Positions 27,396 through 36,410 are shown, numbered from the stretch's first letter. The stretch is 64,000 nucleotides of DNA from Selenomonadales bacterium (GCA_029975165.1 JARKPR010000092.1:31937-95936), one strand, 5' to 3'. Notes: generated from the letters alone by a model not told the origin. Program-made: numbers and translations.

Positions 27396-27476
27396 GCCTA
27401 TTCACCTGCGAGTTGTCGAATTTTGCTATTATAGTTTCATTATAGGAAATTGTCGGACAGGGTTATAGGCTGGGAG

Positions 27477-27504
27477 CGTTAAGGAGAGGTTAATTTTTTA
27501 TTAA
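27477..27504 (-). promoter_or_regulatory. PHO box for the CheA-like kinase operon
   Basis: On the minus strand TTAATA, TTAACC and TTAACG recur at exact 11-bp steps. It is back-to-back with the plus-strand box at 27542. Confidence 0.82.
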
Positions 27505-27541
27505 GCAGTCCAGCGCACGGTCCGGCTGGGACCGCTATTTT

Positions 27542-27569
27542 TTTACAAACACTTAACACCTGCTTAACC
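27542..27569 (+). promoter_or_regulatory. PHO box toward the tandem P-type ATPase
   Basis: TTTACA, TTAACA and TTAACC at exact 11-bp steps, followed 18-26 bases later by AT-rich -10 candidates (TTATAT, TATAAG). It faces a leader of about 400 bases before the ATPase start. Confidence 0.82.
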
Positions 27570-27999
27570 ATACGAACGCCGAAAGATTATATGCTATAAG
27601 CGAAGGGTTGCCAAGGATGGAGCGCGAAAGCCCTGGCTCATTTGGCGCTGGCGACTGCCGGCCGTGCGCACAAACCGATTAAGGCGTCGCCGGTTGGCCA
27701 GCCGCTGAGATTGACAGCGCGCTTTGGCAAGGAAATTATACGATCTGGTGTGGGAACTGGCGCGCGAGCGGAAGACCGCCAAACTGACAAAACGACTGTG
27801 CGCTTGACATATACAAGTACGCGGTCTTTACGATATCATTACACCTACCTCCTTTCATGGACCTCCGGCTTATGGGGGTCATTTTTTTCTTTCAGGGGGA
27901 TAGACCGCCCAGCCGGCAACAAACTATGTTCATTGGCCTGCCGATGTTTAGGTCGTCGGCCGTGAACCGTCCATCTATTTTAGCGGGAGGTACATAGTA
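27570..27999 (+). promoter_or_regulatory. Long leader of the ATPase gene with internal promoter and terminator
   Basis: No convincing protein gene. A second promoter candidate has TTGACA at 27804-27809 and a weak TTTACG 17 bases later. A rho-independent terminator follows at 27860-27888: GACCTCC paired with GGGGGTC (one G-U pair) around a seven-base loop, then seven T. The layout (promoter, structured RNA, terminator, gene) could be an attenuator or a small RNA gene. I do not recognise any known riboswitch class. The ATPase ribosome site GGGAGG is at 27985-27990. Confidence 0.5.
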
Positions 28000-30900
28000 T
28001 TGGTGGCAGCGGTTGCGACAGAGAATTATCGATTGTTGCCGGGAAGGCTGCGGATAGTCGTCGACGGACTGCGGCGCAATCCTGCCTATGCGCGGTATCT
28101 GGTCTGGCGGATGCGTCAGGTCGAGGGGATCAGGGAGGTGAGCGCCAATCCGCTCACCGGGCGGGCGTTGGTGTATTTTGCCCCGCAGCGGCTCGGCCTG
28201 GCCGGAATACAACAGGAGCTGGGCAGATGCCGGGCGGAGTACGGGCGGGCGATAGCCGCCGCCAAAGCCAAGGCATCCATACCGGCGGTTGTTAGCGCCG
28301 ATGGCGAAGCCGCGGCGGCTACCCAGCCCGCCGTAGTCCGGGCGGAAGAGCCGCAGCCGGCGAGGATGCCGCTGTTGTACACCGCCGCCACCGGCGGCGT
28401 CCTGGCGGCCATCCTGGCGAAGCGCCTGCTGATGGGACGGTCGCCGCTGGCCGCATCGCCGCGGGTCTTTAACCTGGCGGCGATTACGACGCTGGTTTCC
28501 GGCTACCCGATTCTGCGGGACGGGTTCGACCAACTGTCCAGGAAAAAGCGGGTCAATTCGGATCTGCTGATATTCGCCGTGACGCTCGTTCTGCTGGCGA
28601 TGCGCGAAAGCATCACCGGTCTGTCGGTGCTCTGGATCGTCCATCTCAGCAACCTATTCCGCCATGTTATGCAGGCGCGCACCCATAAGGCCATAAGGCA
28701 CATGCTGCTCGAGGAGTACGGCCACGCCACGCGGTTGCGCGACGGACGGGAAGAGCGGGTGCCGCTGCGGTCATTGACGGTCGGCGACCTGATCGTTGTC
28801 CGCCGGGATGAGATCGTCCCGGTCGACGGCGCAGTTGTCGACGGCGAGGCGACGGTCAGCGCCGCTGTCTGCGGTAAAGCGGCTGCGGGGACTGCGGCCA
28901 AAGGCGGCCTGGTGGCGGCGGGATCGCTGGTCGGCGGCGGACACCTCGTGATAAGCGTTGCCGAACCGGGAGCGGCGACCATAGCGCCGAGCCTGGCCAA
29001 ATTTATCGCCAGGGCGGACAGGAGGATAAAGCCGCTGACGCACACCAGTGACTATTACGCCGATAAGCTCGTACCCTGGAGCATCGGCATAGCGGCGCTG
29101 ACGTTCGCCATTACCCGCGACCCCGCCCGCAGTCTGGCGGTATTGCTGGCCGGCTCCCCGGTGGCCATCGCCCTTTCCCGGCATGCGGCCCTGGGTTCGG
29201 CGCTGGGAGTCGCTCTGGGGGCGGGGATATACGTCAAGGACGCCCGCTACTTCGAAGCCATCGGCCAAGCCGATACCGTGCTGTTCGACAAGACGGGGAC
29301 CATTACGGCGGCCGTTCCGGCCGTGACGGAAGTGGCGGTAATCGAGAAGGCTTACGGCCGAGAGGATGTGGTCGGGTTGGCCGCCTCGGCGGTGGCGGTC
29401 ACCGGGCATCCGCTTGCCGGTATGCTGAGGAAATACGCGCAAAGTCAGCATCTGGAGATTACGTTGGCCGAAAACCCGACCGTGTCCGCAGGCGGCGTCA
29501 CGGCGACGGTAAACGGCGACAGAGTTTACGTAGGCGACGAGCTGTTCATGGCCCAGGAAAAGATAAAAACGGTACGGGCCAATCCCCGGGCGCGCCGCAT
29601 GCGCCACCTGAATCTCGGCGTGGTGTTTGTCGGCGTGAACGGAAGAGTTGTCGGCCTTATCGGCTACAACGACAGCCCAAGGCCCGAGAGCGGCGAAGCG
29701 GTCGGACGGTTGCGGTCGCTGGGCATTCCCCACATAGGGCTGGTTACGGGGGATAGCCAGGCCTCAACCAAGGCGGCGGTCGGCCGACTGGGCATAAGCG
29801 AATATTGGCACGCTGTTCGGCCGGAAGAAAAACTGGCAATCGTGAAGCGGCTGCAGGCGGCCAACCGCCGGGTTGTCGCGGTGGGCGACGGGATTGACGA
29901 TGCCCGGGCCCTCGCGGCGGCCGACGTCGGCGTTGCCTTCGGCTGCCGCGGTCCGAGCGCTCCTGTCCGTTCGGCCGATGTCATCGTCAGGGGCGACGAC
30001 CTGCGCAAAATCCCCGACGTCGTCCATTTGAGCAAGTACACCAGCGAAATCATCCGCCAAAACATCGCGCTGTCCGCCGGCCTCAGCGTGGCCGGCGTGG
30101 CTCTGGCCGTCGGGCGCCTCCTGTCGCCGGTCGCGGCGCTGTTGCTCCTGAACCTCAGTACGGCAGCGGTGCTGTTGAATTCGGCGCGGGTTCTCAACCA
30201 TCGGCCGCTGGCAAGACAACCGGCTCTCGATCTGCAACGGTTCAACAGCGGTGGCGATAGTCACGCCGCGCCGACACGGCCGCCGGACGATTTGGTCTTT
30301 CCGGCCCCAGACGATGGCGCGAGGAGCGACACGCTCACCCTCACGCCCGCTAACGTCTGCGAGCGTCTCAGGACGTCGGCGCAGGCCGGACTCACCAGCG
30401 TGGAGGTAGCCGCGCGCCAGGCAAGATACGGCCTCAATCTTTTGGCAAAAGGGACCAGACCCGGCTTCTGGCGGCTTTTCCGGAGCCAGTTCAAGGATTT
30501 CATGGTCCGGGTGCTTTTAGGCGCCGCCGGCCTGTCGTTCGTGCTGGGCCGCAGCAAAGACGCCGTACTGACGCTCGCCATCGTTGTCGCCAACGCCATT
30601 CTTGGGGTCTTGCAGGAGCAGAAGGCGGAAAAATCCCTCGACGTTCTGCGGAATATGGCCGCGCCGCAGGCCCAGGTTATCCGCGACGGCCGGCCGGGGA
30701 AAATAGCGGCCCAAGAACTGGTGCCCGGGGATGTAATTGTCCTGGAGGCCGGCGATCTGGTGCCGGCCGACGCCAGATTGCTTACGACCTGGCGGTTTGA
30801 GGTGGAGGAAGCCTCGCTGACCGGCGAGACGGTGCCGGCTCTAAAAGAGGCGATGTTTATCGCCCAGCGTGATTTGCCGCTGGGCGACCGCAAAAACATG

Positions 30901-33093
30901 GTCTACATGGGAACGTCGGTCACCAGGGGACGGGCGACCGCGGTGGTGGTCGCAACCGGTATGGCCACCGAAATGGGCAAGCTGGCCAGCCTCATCCAGG
31001 ACGCCGACGAGCACGTCACGCCGTTGCAGCGCCGCCTGGAAGAATTGGCCAAGTTCCTGGTGTACGGCTGCCTGGCGGTATCCGGATTGGTATTCCTGGT
31101 AGGCTTGCTGCGGGGACAGCCGGCGCTGTACATGCTGCAGACCGGCGCCAGCCTGGCGGTCGCCGCCATTCCCGAGGGCCTGACGGCCATCGTTATCATT
31201 GCCCTGGCCATGGGTGTGCAGCGCATGAGCAAAAGAAATATCATCGTCCGCAAGTTATCTTCCCTGGAAACCTTAGGGTGCGCCACCGTTATTTGCTCCG
31301 ACAAGACAGGCACGCTGACCAAGAACGAAATGACCGCCCGGCAAATATACACCTATGGCCGCTGCTGGAAAGTGGGCGGCGAAGGGTATGCGCCAGTGGG
31401 TGATTTTCAGCACGCCAACCGGGTCGTCGACCCCAGGACGGACGCCGCGCTCTGGCACACTTTGCTGACCGGCGCCCTCTGCAACAATGCCAGGCTGATC
31501 CATGACCGGCAGGCTTCCGGCAAGAAGATTGTTTCGATGGAAGAGCATAAGGCCGAAGACTGGCGGGTGGAAGGCGACCCGACCGAAGGCGCCTTGTTGG
31601 TGCTTGCCGCCAAGGCCGGCCTCCGTCGCCAGGAGTTGGACAGCTCCCATATCCGCCTGGCGGAGAATCCGTTCGAGTCCGAACGGCGGATGATGTCGGT
31701 CATTTACACCGGCCACGGCAGCAGGTACCTTTACTGCAAGGGGGCGCCCGACAAAATATTGGCGGCCTGTAAGTACGTTATCAATGACGGCGAGGTAAGC
31801 GAACTTGACGATCAGGCAAGGGAGGAGATCCTGGCCGCCAATGACCGTATGGCCGCCGCGGCTTTGCGGGTCTTGGCCTTTGCCTTCCGCCAGGTCGACG
31901 AGAACGCCGGCTGCAGCGAAGACGAGGATATTGAAAACGGGTTGACCTTTTGCGGGCTGGTCGGCATGATCGATCCGCCGCGGCCGGAGGTGCCCGCCGC
32001 TATCGCCAAATGCCAGAAGGCAGGCGTAAAAGTGGTGATGATCACCGGCGACCATCCGAGCACCGCTCTGGCGATCGCCAAAGAAATCAGGCTGCTAACC
32101 TCGCAAGATCAACTGCTGACCGGCGCCGAACTCGACGCGATGAGCGACCGGCAGCTTGCCGAGGTAGTCGACCAGGTGGCTGTTTACGCCCGGACGTCGC
32201 CCCATCAGAAGCTCCGCATCGTCAAAGCACTGAAAGACAAAGGCTTTATCGTGGCCATGACCGGCGACGGCGTGAACGACGCGCCGGCGGTCGTGGCGGC
32301 CGATGTCGGCATCGCCATGGGGCTTATGGGAACGGATGTCACCAAGGAGGCGGCCAGCCTGACCCTTTCGGACGATAATTTCGCGACCATCGTCAGGGCC
32401 ATGGAGGAAGGCCGTTCGATCTATGCCAACATCCGCAAAGCGATCCGCTATCTGGTGGCCACCAATATCGGCGAAGTGATCTTGATGCTGCTGGCTGTCG
32501 TGCTGGGGATGCCGTTGCCGCTCCTGCCCATCCAGCTGCTGTGGATAAACCTCGTCGGCGACGGGCTGCCGGCAGTCGCCCTCGTCAACGACCCGCCGGC
32601 CGGCAACATAATGCTGCATTCGCCGCGTAGCGCCGATGACAGCGTATTCGCCGGCGGCTTGGGAAGGAAAATTATCAGCCGTGGCCTGGCCATCGGGCTG
32701 ACCAGTCTGGCGCTGTACGCCTGGGCCCTGAAGGCGGGCGGCAGTCTTGTGCTGGCGAGGACCTTAACGCTGGTCCAGCTCGCCATCAGCCAATTCCTCC
32801 ATATCTTCGATTGCCGCTGGGAGAAACATTCCGGCAAGGTGGGCGTATTCAGCAATCCCTGGCTGGTAGCTGCGGTCGGCCTTTCCATGGCGATGGTGGC
32901 CGGGGTGGTCTACCTGCCTGTGCTGCAGCCGGTTTTCGGCACAACCGGGCTGACCTTTGGCCACTGGCTGATCGCCGCTGTTATGGCGGCCATATCGGCA
33001 ACGCTGGATTTCGGGCTTGGCAGGCTTATCCGCAAGGCAGGCTTCAGGTTATCGCAGCCGGGAAACGGAGTGACACTTCACCCTGCTTGCTGA
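28000..33093 (+). CDS. Giant tandem P-type ATPase: degenerate P1B-like half fused to a P2A calcium-type pump
   Basis: 1697 residues. Residues 1-60 resemble an HMA-like domain without metal cysteines. The first ATPase unit (to about 745) keeps DKTGTIT (D430) but lacks the actuator TGE motif, has GSPVA where metal pumps have CPC, and has GDGIDDARA for GDGVNDAPA. The second unit (about 790-1697) is intact: TGET at 941-944, IPEGL, SDKTGTLT with D1101, TGDGVNDAP, and SERCA-like ion residues in NIGEV and NLVGDGLP (a glycine replaces the usual threonine). Two-unit pumps of this kind are known as mycobacterial CtpH/CtpI types. The TTG start follows GGGAGG. The active half probably exports Ca2+ or a similar cation, with the first half regulatory. 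A PHO box faces its leader. Confidence 0.9.
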   Translation: MVAAVATENYRLLPGRLRIVVDGLRRNPAYARYLVWRMRQVEGIREVSANPLTGRALVYFAPQRLGLAGIQQELGRCRAEYGRAIAAAKAKASIPAVVSADGEAAAATQPAVVRAEEPQPARMPLLYTAATGGVLAAILAKRLLMGRSPLAASPRVFNLAAITTLVSGYPILRDGFDQLSRKKRVNSDLLIFAVTLVLLAMRESITGLSVLWIVHLSNLFRHVMQARTHKAIRHMLLEEYGHATRLRDGREERVPLRSLTVGDLIVVRRDEIVPVDGAVVDGEATVSAAVCGKAAAGTAAKGGLVAAGSLVGGGHLVISVAEPGAATIAPSLAKFIARADRRIKPLTHTSDYYADKLVPWSIGIAALTFAITRDPARSLAVLLAGSPVAIALSRHAALGSALGVALGAGIYVKDARYFEAIGQADTVLFDKTGTITAAVPAVTEVAVIEKAYGREDVVGLAASAVAVTGHPLAGMLRKYAQSQHLEITLAENPTVSAGGVTATVNGDRVYVGDELFMAQEKIKTVRANPRARRMRHLNLGVVFVGVNGRVVGLIGYNDSPRPESGEAVGRLRSLGIPHIGLVTGDSQASTKAAVGRLGISEYWHAVRPEEKLAIVKRLQAANRRVVAVGDGIDDARALAAADVGVAFGCRGPSAPVRSADVIVRGDDLRKIPDVVHLSKYTSEIIRQNIALSAGLSVAGVALAVGRLLSPVAALLLLNLSTAAVLLNSARVLNHRPLARQPALDLQRFNSGGDSHAAPTRPPDDLVFPAPDDGARSDTLTLTPANVCERLRTSAQAGLTSVEVAARQARYGLNLLAKGTRPGFWRLFRSQFKDFMVRVLLGAAGLSFVLGRSKDAVLTLAIVVANAILGVLQEQKAEKSLDVLRNMAAPQAQVIRDGRPGKIAAQELVPGDVIVLEAGDLVPADARLLTTWRFEVEEASLTGETVPALKEAMFIAQRDLPLGDRKNMVYMGTSVTRGRATAVVVATGMATEMGKLASLIQDADEHVTPLQRRLEELAKFLVYGCLAVSGLVFLVGLLRGQPALYMLQTGASLAVAAIPEGLTAIVIIALAMGVQRMSKRNIIVRKLSSLETLGCATVICSDKTGTLTKNEMTARQIYTYGRCWKVGGEGYAPVGDFQHANRVVDPRTDAALWHTLLTGALCNNARLIHDRQASGKKIVSMEEHKAEDWRVEGDPTEGALLVLAAKAGLRRQELDSSHIRLAENPFESERRMMSVIYTGHGSRYLYCKGAPDKILAACKYVINDGEVSELDDQAREEILAANDRMAAAALRVLAFAFRQVDENAGCSEDEDIENGLTFCGLVGMIDPPRPEVPAAIAKCQKAGVKVVMITGDHPSTALAIAKEIRLLTSQDQLLTGAELDAMSDRQLAEVVDQVAVYARTSPHQKLRIVKALKDKGFIVAMTGDGVNDAPAVVAADVGIAMGLMGTDVTKEAASLTLSDDNFATIVRAMEEGRSIYANIRKAIRYLVATNIGEVILMLLAVVLGMPLPLLPIQLLWINLVGDGLPAVALVNDPPAGNIMLHSPRSADDSVFAGGLGRKIISRGLAIGLTSLALYAWALKAGGSLVLARTLTLVQLAISQFLHIFDCRWEKHSGKVGVFSNPWLVAAVGLSMAMVAGVVYLPVLQPVFGTTGLTFGHWLIAAVMAAISATLDFGLGRLIRKAGFRLSQPGNGVTLHPAC

Positions 33094-33306
33094 ATGCTGC
33101 GGGGGCGTCGCCGCTTGCCCTGCTGATTGGTGGGGCAGCGCTTGTCATGATGATCTCCGGCGACAACGCAACCGGGAATTCAGGAGCGTGGTCGCCGAAG
33201 CAAGCTCGGCGCGGCGGCCTGACGGGCTTGAGGTTGGCCCGATGGGCACCGGACCGGATAGCTGCTGACAAGCAAGCTTTCCCGCGTAGATAAAAAATCG
33301 GCGCTC

Positions 33307-33354
33307 CTGACGAAAAAGGATAACCGGTTATAACCGGTTATCCTTTTTCGTCAG
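33307..33354. terminator. Bidirectional terminator, 48-bp perfect palindrome
   Basis: A perfect inverted repeat with 21-bp arms around TTATAA, carrying A5 and T5 tracts in the arms. It lies between the convergent ATPase and Nudix genes and can terminate both. The stretch 33094-33306 before it shows no gene. Confidence 0.85.
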
Positions 33355-33390
33355 ACTGCGGCTCTGGACAGCCGCCTTGCTTGTCGTTCA

Positions 33391-33882
33391 CTAGGCTATA
33401 GGGCGATTAGCTTTGCCGGACAGCATCGTTTCCAGGCGCCAGATGAACTGCCGCTGGACCTGTTCGATTTTTTGCCGGGCGGTATGGGTATCGAAGAAAG
33501 CCAAGCGGTCGATTTCCGGAAATAGCTGCGTTTTCCCGGAGCGGCGCGGCCATTCCATCGCAAACAGGTTGCTGTTTACCGGCAGGCAGGTATCGCAGTC
33601 GCCCTGGAAGGCCCAGGCATGGACGACCTTGCCGCTGCGTTCGATAATCGTCCCGAGCGGCAGCAAAGTATCAACCGCCGGTGTCAGACCGGTCTCTTCG
33701 GCGAATTCGCGAAAGGCGGCGGCCAGTACGGTTTCGTGCGGTTCGACATGGCCCTTGGGAATGCCCCAGTGGCCATCGTCTTTATTCGCGTACAGCGGGC
33801 CGCCGGGATGGCCCAACAGTACTTCCAGGCTGCCGCGCGTAGTCCAGCGGAACATCATGAGCCCTGCGCTGACTTTAATCAA
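33391..33882 (-). CDS. Nudix hydrolase
   Basis: A 163-residue Nudix enzyme with a complete box at residues 44-66: G, then HVEPH, E, TVLAAAF, RE, F, A, EE, T, G, L. The TTG start (LIKVSAGLMM) is chosen because GGAGGGAGG precedes it. The N-terminal layout (SAGLMMFRW, then GHWGIPKGH) resembles diadenosine tetraphosphate or related nucleotide hydrolases. The substrate is unproven. A three-repeat PHO box lies 64 bases upstream, so it may recycle nucleotide phosphates during phosphate starvation. Confidence 0.88.
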   Translation of the reverse strand: MIKVSAGLMMFRWTTRGSLEVLLGHPGGPLYANKDDGHWGIPKGHVEPHETVLAAAFREFAEETGLTPAVDTLLPLGTIIERSGKVVHAWAFQGDCDTCLPVNSNLFAMEWPRRSGKTQLFPEIDRLAFFDTHTARQKIEQVQRQFIWRLETMLSGKANRPIA

Positions 33883-33945
33883 GCGACGTGTCCTCCCTCC
33901 ACAAAGAGATGTCACTTAAAATGTAGCATAAATGAGGACCGGGAA

Positions 33946-33973
33946 GGTTAGACGCAGGTAAAAGCTTTGTTAA
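33946..33973 (-). promoter_or_regulatory. PHO box for the Nudix gene
   Basis: On the minus strand TTAACA, TTTACC and CTAACC at exact 11-bp steps. Apart from this box and the LptG remnant, the 372-base space between the Nudix and PAP2 genes holds nothing else recognisable. Confidence 0.72.
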
Positions 33974-34066
33974 GGAAGAGCAAAGCTTTTTCGTCGCCCG
34001 GAGGGAATTCACTCTCGGCCCGCAAGGTGAGGAACAGGCCGGCGGCCGTGCCTGAGCGGTGCGGCG

Positions 34067-34249
34067 TCACCCCAGGGGTGCGCCGATGAGCAGTTTAACG
34101 ACTGGCGGACCGGTCGCCCCGCATTTGCTTATGTATTGGGTAATTCGCCACAGCGGGCCGCCGGCGACAGACGTCATTGAGAAAGAGCCTAGGCCGGACA
34201 GGAGGGGGCCGGTGAACTCGCGGGCGGCATACCGGTCGAAGACGGGCAT
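34067..34249 (-). pseudogene. Truncated LptF/LptG permease (N-terminal fragment)
   Basis: A 60-residue frame resembling only the first helix of LptF/LptG lipopolysaccharide-export permeases: FDRYAAREFTGPLLSGL, then GPLWRITQYISK and VVKLLIG, after which it stops; the family is usually 350 or more residues. It starts six bases after the PAP2 stop on the same strand with no strong ribosome site. Downstream frames show no continuation. It is best read as a decayed gene at the end of the envelope operon and hints that the lineage has an outer membrane. Confidence 0.6.
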
Positions 34250-34254
34250 GGCGG

Positions 34255-34869
34255 CTAGGAAACGTGCTTGACGGCGACCGGTTCGACGCGGGGGCCGGCA
34301 GGCTGCGTTTCGGCCTCTTGCCGGCGCTTGAGCCAGTTGGCCGTGAGCGAACAGCCGATGGCGACGCCCAGCAGGATGCCGGCGGCAACCTGCACGCCGG
34401 AGTGATCGTATGATTCGATGCGCGCCCAAGAGATGCTCGCCGCGCCCAAATACCAGAGCCAGGCCAGGCGGGGGAACAGCATGGTCAGGAGAAAGGCCAT
34501 GGCAAAACCGTGGGTGGCGTGGCCGCTGGGGAACCCGCCTGGATGGCCGTTGGGCCTGAGAGCCCACTCGGTACCCACGAGTAAGAGCTTTGTGCCTTGC
34601 ACCGTCAGCCAGACAACAAAGTCTAGCCATAGGGTGAGCGCTATCAGACTGCGCCGGCGCCGGCGCCACGCCCAGGCAAAAATCAGCCCGTTGGCCGCGA
34701 GCAGGAAAATGTCGTTGCCCCATGTGCCCATGAATACGGCCAGCGAATGCAGGGTGTCGTCGTGGCTGGCACCGACGGCTAAAGCCAGGGCGATGGTGGC
34801 TAAGGCAAGGGGCAGGGCGATCATGACTGACCGCGAGTAGTCGGCGGCGAAAGCGGCGGGCGTTTTCAT
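34255..34869 (-). CDS. PAP2-family membrane phosphatase
   Basis: A 204-residue protein with about five to six membrane helices. PAP2 motifs are visible: a K-to-ALRP region, PSGH (FPSGHATHG at 113-121) and the SWARIESYDH region with R and H; the usual late aspartate of the third motif is replaced by glutamine. GAGGAGG six bases before the ATG fixes the start. Family members dephosphorylate lipid phosphates such as undecaprenyl pyrophosphate or phosphatidate. Being last of a glycosyltransferase operon behind a PHO box, it may recycle the lipid carrier or release phosphate. Confidence 0.88.
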   Translation of the reverse strand: MKTPAAFAADYSRSVMIALPLALATIALALAVGASHDDTLHSLAVFMGTWGNDIFLLAANGLIFAWAWRRRRRSLIALTLWLDFVVWLTVQGTKLLLVGTEWALRPNGHPGGFPSGHATHGFAMAFLLTMLFPRLAWLWYLGAASISWARIESYDHSGVQVAAGILLGVAIGCSLTANWLKRRQEAETQPAGPRVEPVAVKHVS

Positions 34870-34892
34870 CAGCATCCTCCTCGTATTGGCCT

Positions 34893-36407
34893 TTAGCGAC
34901 CGTAGGGCAACGGATAGCCTTTGTATCCCCGGGCGTAAAACATGACAAGATCGACCTCGGTGCGGCCGCCCCGGCGGATGTTCGCCGCCCCAAGAGGTTC
35001 GATGGCGGCAAAATAGGGATGATAGACGGCGGCGGCGCGGAGGTTTTCCTGTCGGCCGACGATCAGGGCATCGCCGCCGATATAGGCGCCCTGGCCGTGC
35101 AGGAAAGCGAAGTGGTGGGGAGCGTCGCTCAGGCAGAGGACGGGGAGTCGACCGCCGAGGGCGTAGTCGATCTTGGCGGCATCGATCCAGTGGCCGGCGA
35201 CAATGAAGGACACCGGTCCGGCGGGCGGCAAAGCAACGACTGTCGCCGGCAGCTCGCGCCAGTCCAGGGCTTCGACGGTGGGATCGCCGGCGGCGAAGAG
35301 GGCAGGGGCGATGTTTTTCAGCCAGCCGGTGGCGGTATGGGAGCCGAGCAAAAGCGTTATGGCGAGGAAACAGGCCACGGCCCCGGCGGTCCAGCGGCGG
35401 ACAAGCCGGCGGTGAGCACGGGCGGCGATAGTTTCGCCCAGCAGGGGAAAGAGGAAAAGGTAACCGGGGGCCTGCCAATGGAACAAGCCTTGGGCGCCCC
35501 AGGCGGCGGCCAGGGTGAACAGGACGATGGGACCGACGGCCAGACAGCACAGCAGCCAGCGGCGCTGCTGGACAGAGCCGGTCTGGGCCGACGGCCCCCG
35601 GAAAAAGGCGTCGGCAAAGGCCCATACGAGGGGCAGCCAGATCCACGGCAGCACCCAGAGAGCTTGTCCGGCGATGTTCGCCAATGCGCGGCCGGGGAAG
35701 AACCCGCTGAACATTCCCCGGCTGCCCTGGAACAGGAAGGAGACCCAACCGTATTCCGCGTTCCAGATCACGACCGGCGCGAAAATGATTGCCGCGACGA
35801 GGACGGCCAGGTAGGGACCTGGGGCGAAAAACAGACGGCGGCAGCGGGGACTGGTAAGCAAAAACAGTCCCAGACCGCAGACGAGAAAGATGGCATGGTA
35901 TTTGCTCAACAGGCCGAGACCCAGCCACACACCGGCCTGCAGCCACGATAATACCGGCTTGTGCGGCTCTTCGAACAGCAGGGATATCAGCGGGTGGACG
36001 GCGGCCAGCAGGCAGAACATCAGCGGCCCGTCGGGCAGGAGCCAGCTGCCGGTGCTGAGGCCGAAGACCGCCGACAGGTTCAGCGCTGCAGCCGCCCAAA
36101 CTCCGGCCCAGGCGCCGAAAAGCCGTTCGCCCAGACGGAACATCAGCCAGGTCGTGCCGGCGAACAGGACGATGAACGGCAGGCGAAGGACGAGCGGAGC
36201 CTCGCTGCCGGTGACGTGGGCGGTGAGCCAGATAAGCCAGAAGTGCAGCGGCGGATGGTCGAAATAGCTGAGGCTCAGACTGCGGGCCACGCTGGCGGCA
36301 TAAGTCTCATCGACCCCCAAGCCGATAGCGCCGGCGAGAACGAGCCGCAGCAGGGTGCCGGCGGCGATCAGGCATATTACGGCCTGAACAGGCGATGGTC
36401 GGCCCAA
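34893..36407 (-). CDS. Family-39-like membrane glycosyltransferase (PMT/ArnT type)
   Basis: A 504-residue integral membrane GT-C enzyme. The catalytic DE pair is in GVDETYAASVARSLS at the first periplasmic loop, followed by YFDHPPLHFW, typical of ArnT/PMT-type dolichyl- or undecaprenyl-phosphate-sugar transferases. About 11 helices are followed by a soluble C-terminal domain. The TTG start lies ten bases after GGAGG and three bases after the preceding gene's stop. It probably uses the polyprenyl-phosphate sugar made by the preceding glycosyltransferase to decorate an envelope polymer. Confidence 0.85.
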   Translation of the reverse strand: MGRPSPVQAVICLIAAGTLLRLVLAGAIGLGVDETYAASVARSLSLSYFDHPPLHFWLIWLTAHVTGSEAPLVLRLPFIVLFAGTTWLMFRLGERLFGAWAGVWAAAALNLSAVFGLSTGSWLLPDGPLMFCLLAAVHPLISLLFEEPHKPVLSWLQAGVWLGLGLLSKYHAIFLVCGLGLFLLTSPRCRRLFFAPGPYLAVLVAAIIFAPVVIWNAEYGWVSFLFQGSRGMFSGFFPGRALANIAGQALWVLPWIWLPLVWAFADAFFRGPSAQTGSVQQRRWLLCCLAVGPIVLFTLAAAWGAQGLFHWQAPGYLFLFPLLGETIAARAHRRLVRRWTAGAVACFLAITLLLGSHTATGWLKNIAPALFAAGDPTVEALDWRELPATVVALPPAGPVSFIVAGHWIDAAKIDYALGGRLPVLCLSDAPHHFAFLHGQGAYIGGDALIVGRQENLRAAAVYHPYFAAIEPLGAANIRRGGRTEVDLVMFYARGYKGYPLPYGR

Positions 36408-36410
36408 CCG

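Noticed and set aside
27590..27700. Possible cyclic-di-GMP-I riboswitch before the tandem ATPase
   Set aside because: GGTTGCC- and GCGAAAGCC-like pieces are present, but in the wrong order and without the conserved GGACGCAAAGCC core. Not called.
27594..27965. Short open frames in the ATPase leader on both strands
   Set aside because: No ribosome sites, no family resemblance, and in-frame stops in the most coding-like frame. Treated as non-coding.
34255..36099. 614-residue minus-strand frame spanning PAP2 and part of the GT39-like gene
   Set aside because: Only its last 204 residues (PAP2) are real. The upstream part is a P/R-rich out-of-frame reading of the glycosyltransferase gene, and a good GAGGAGG-ATG marks the true start.
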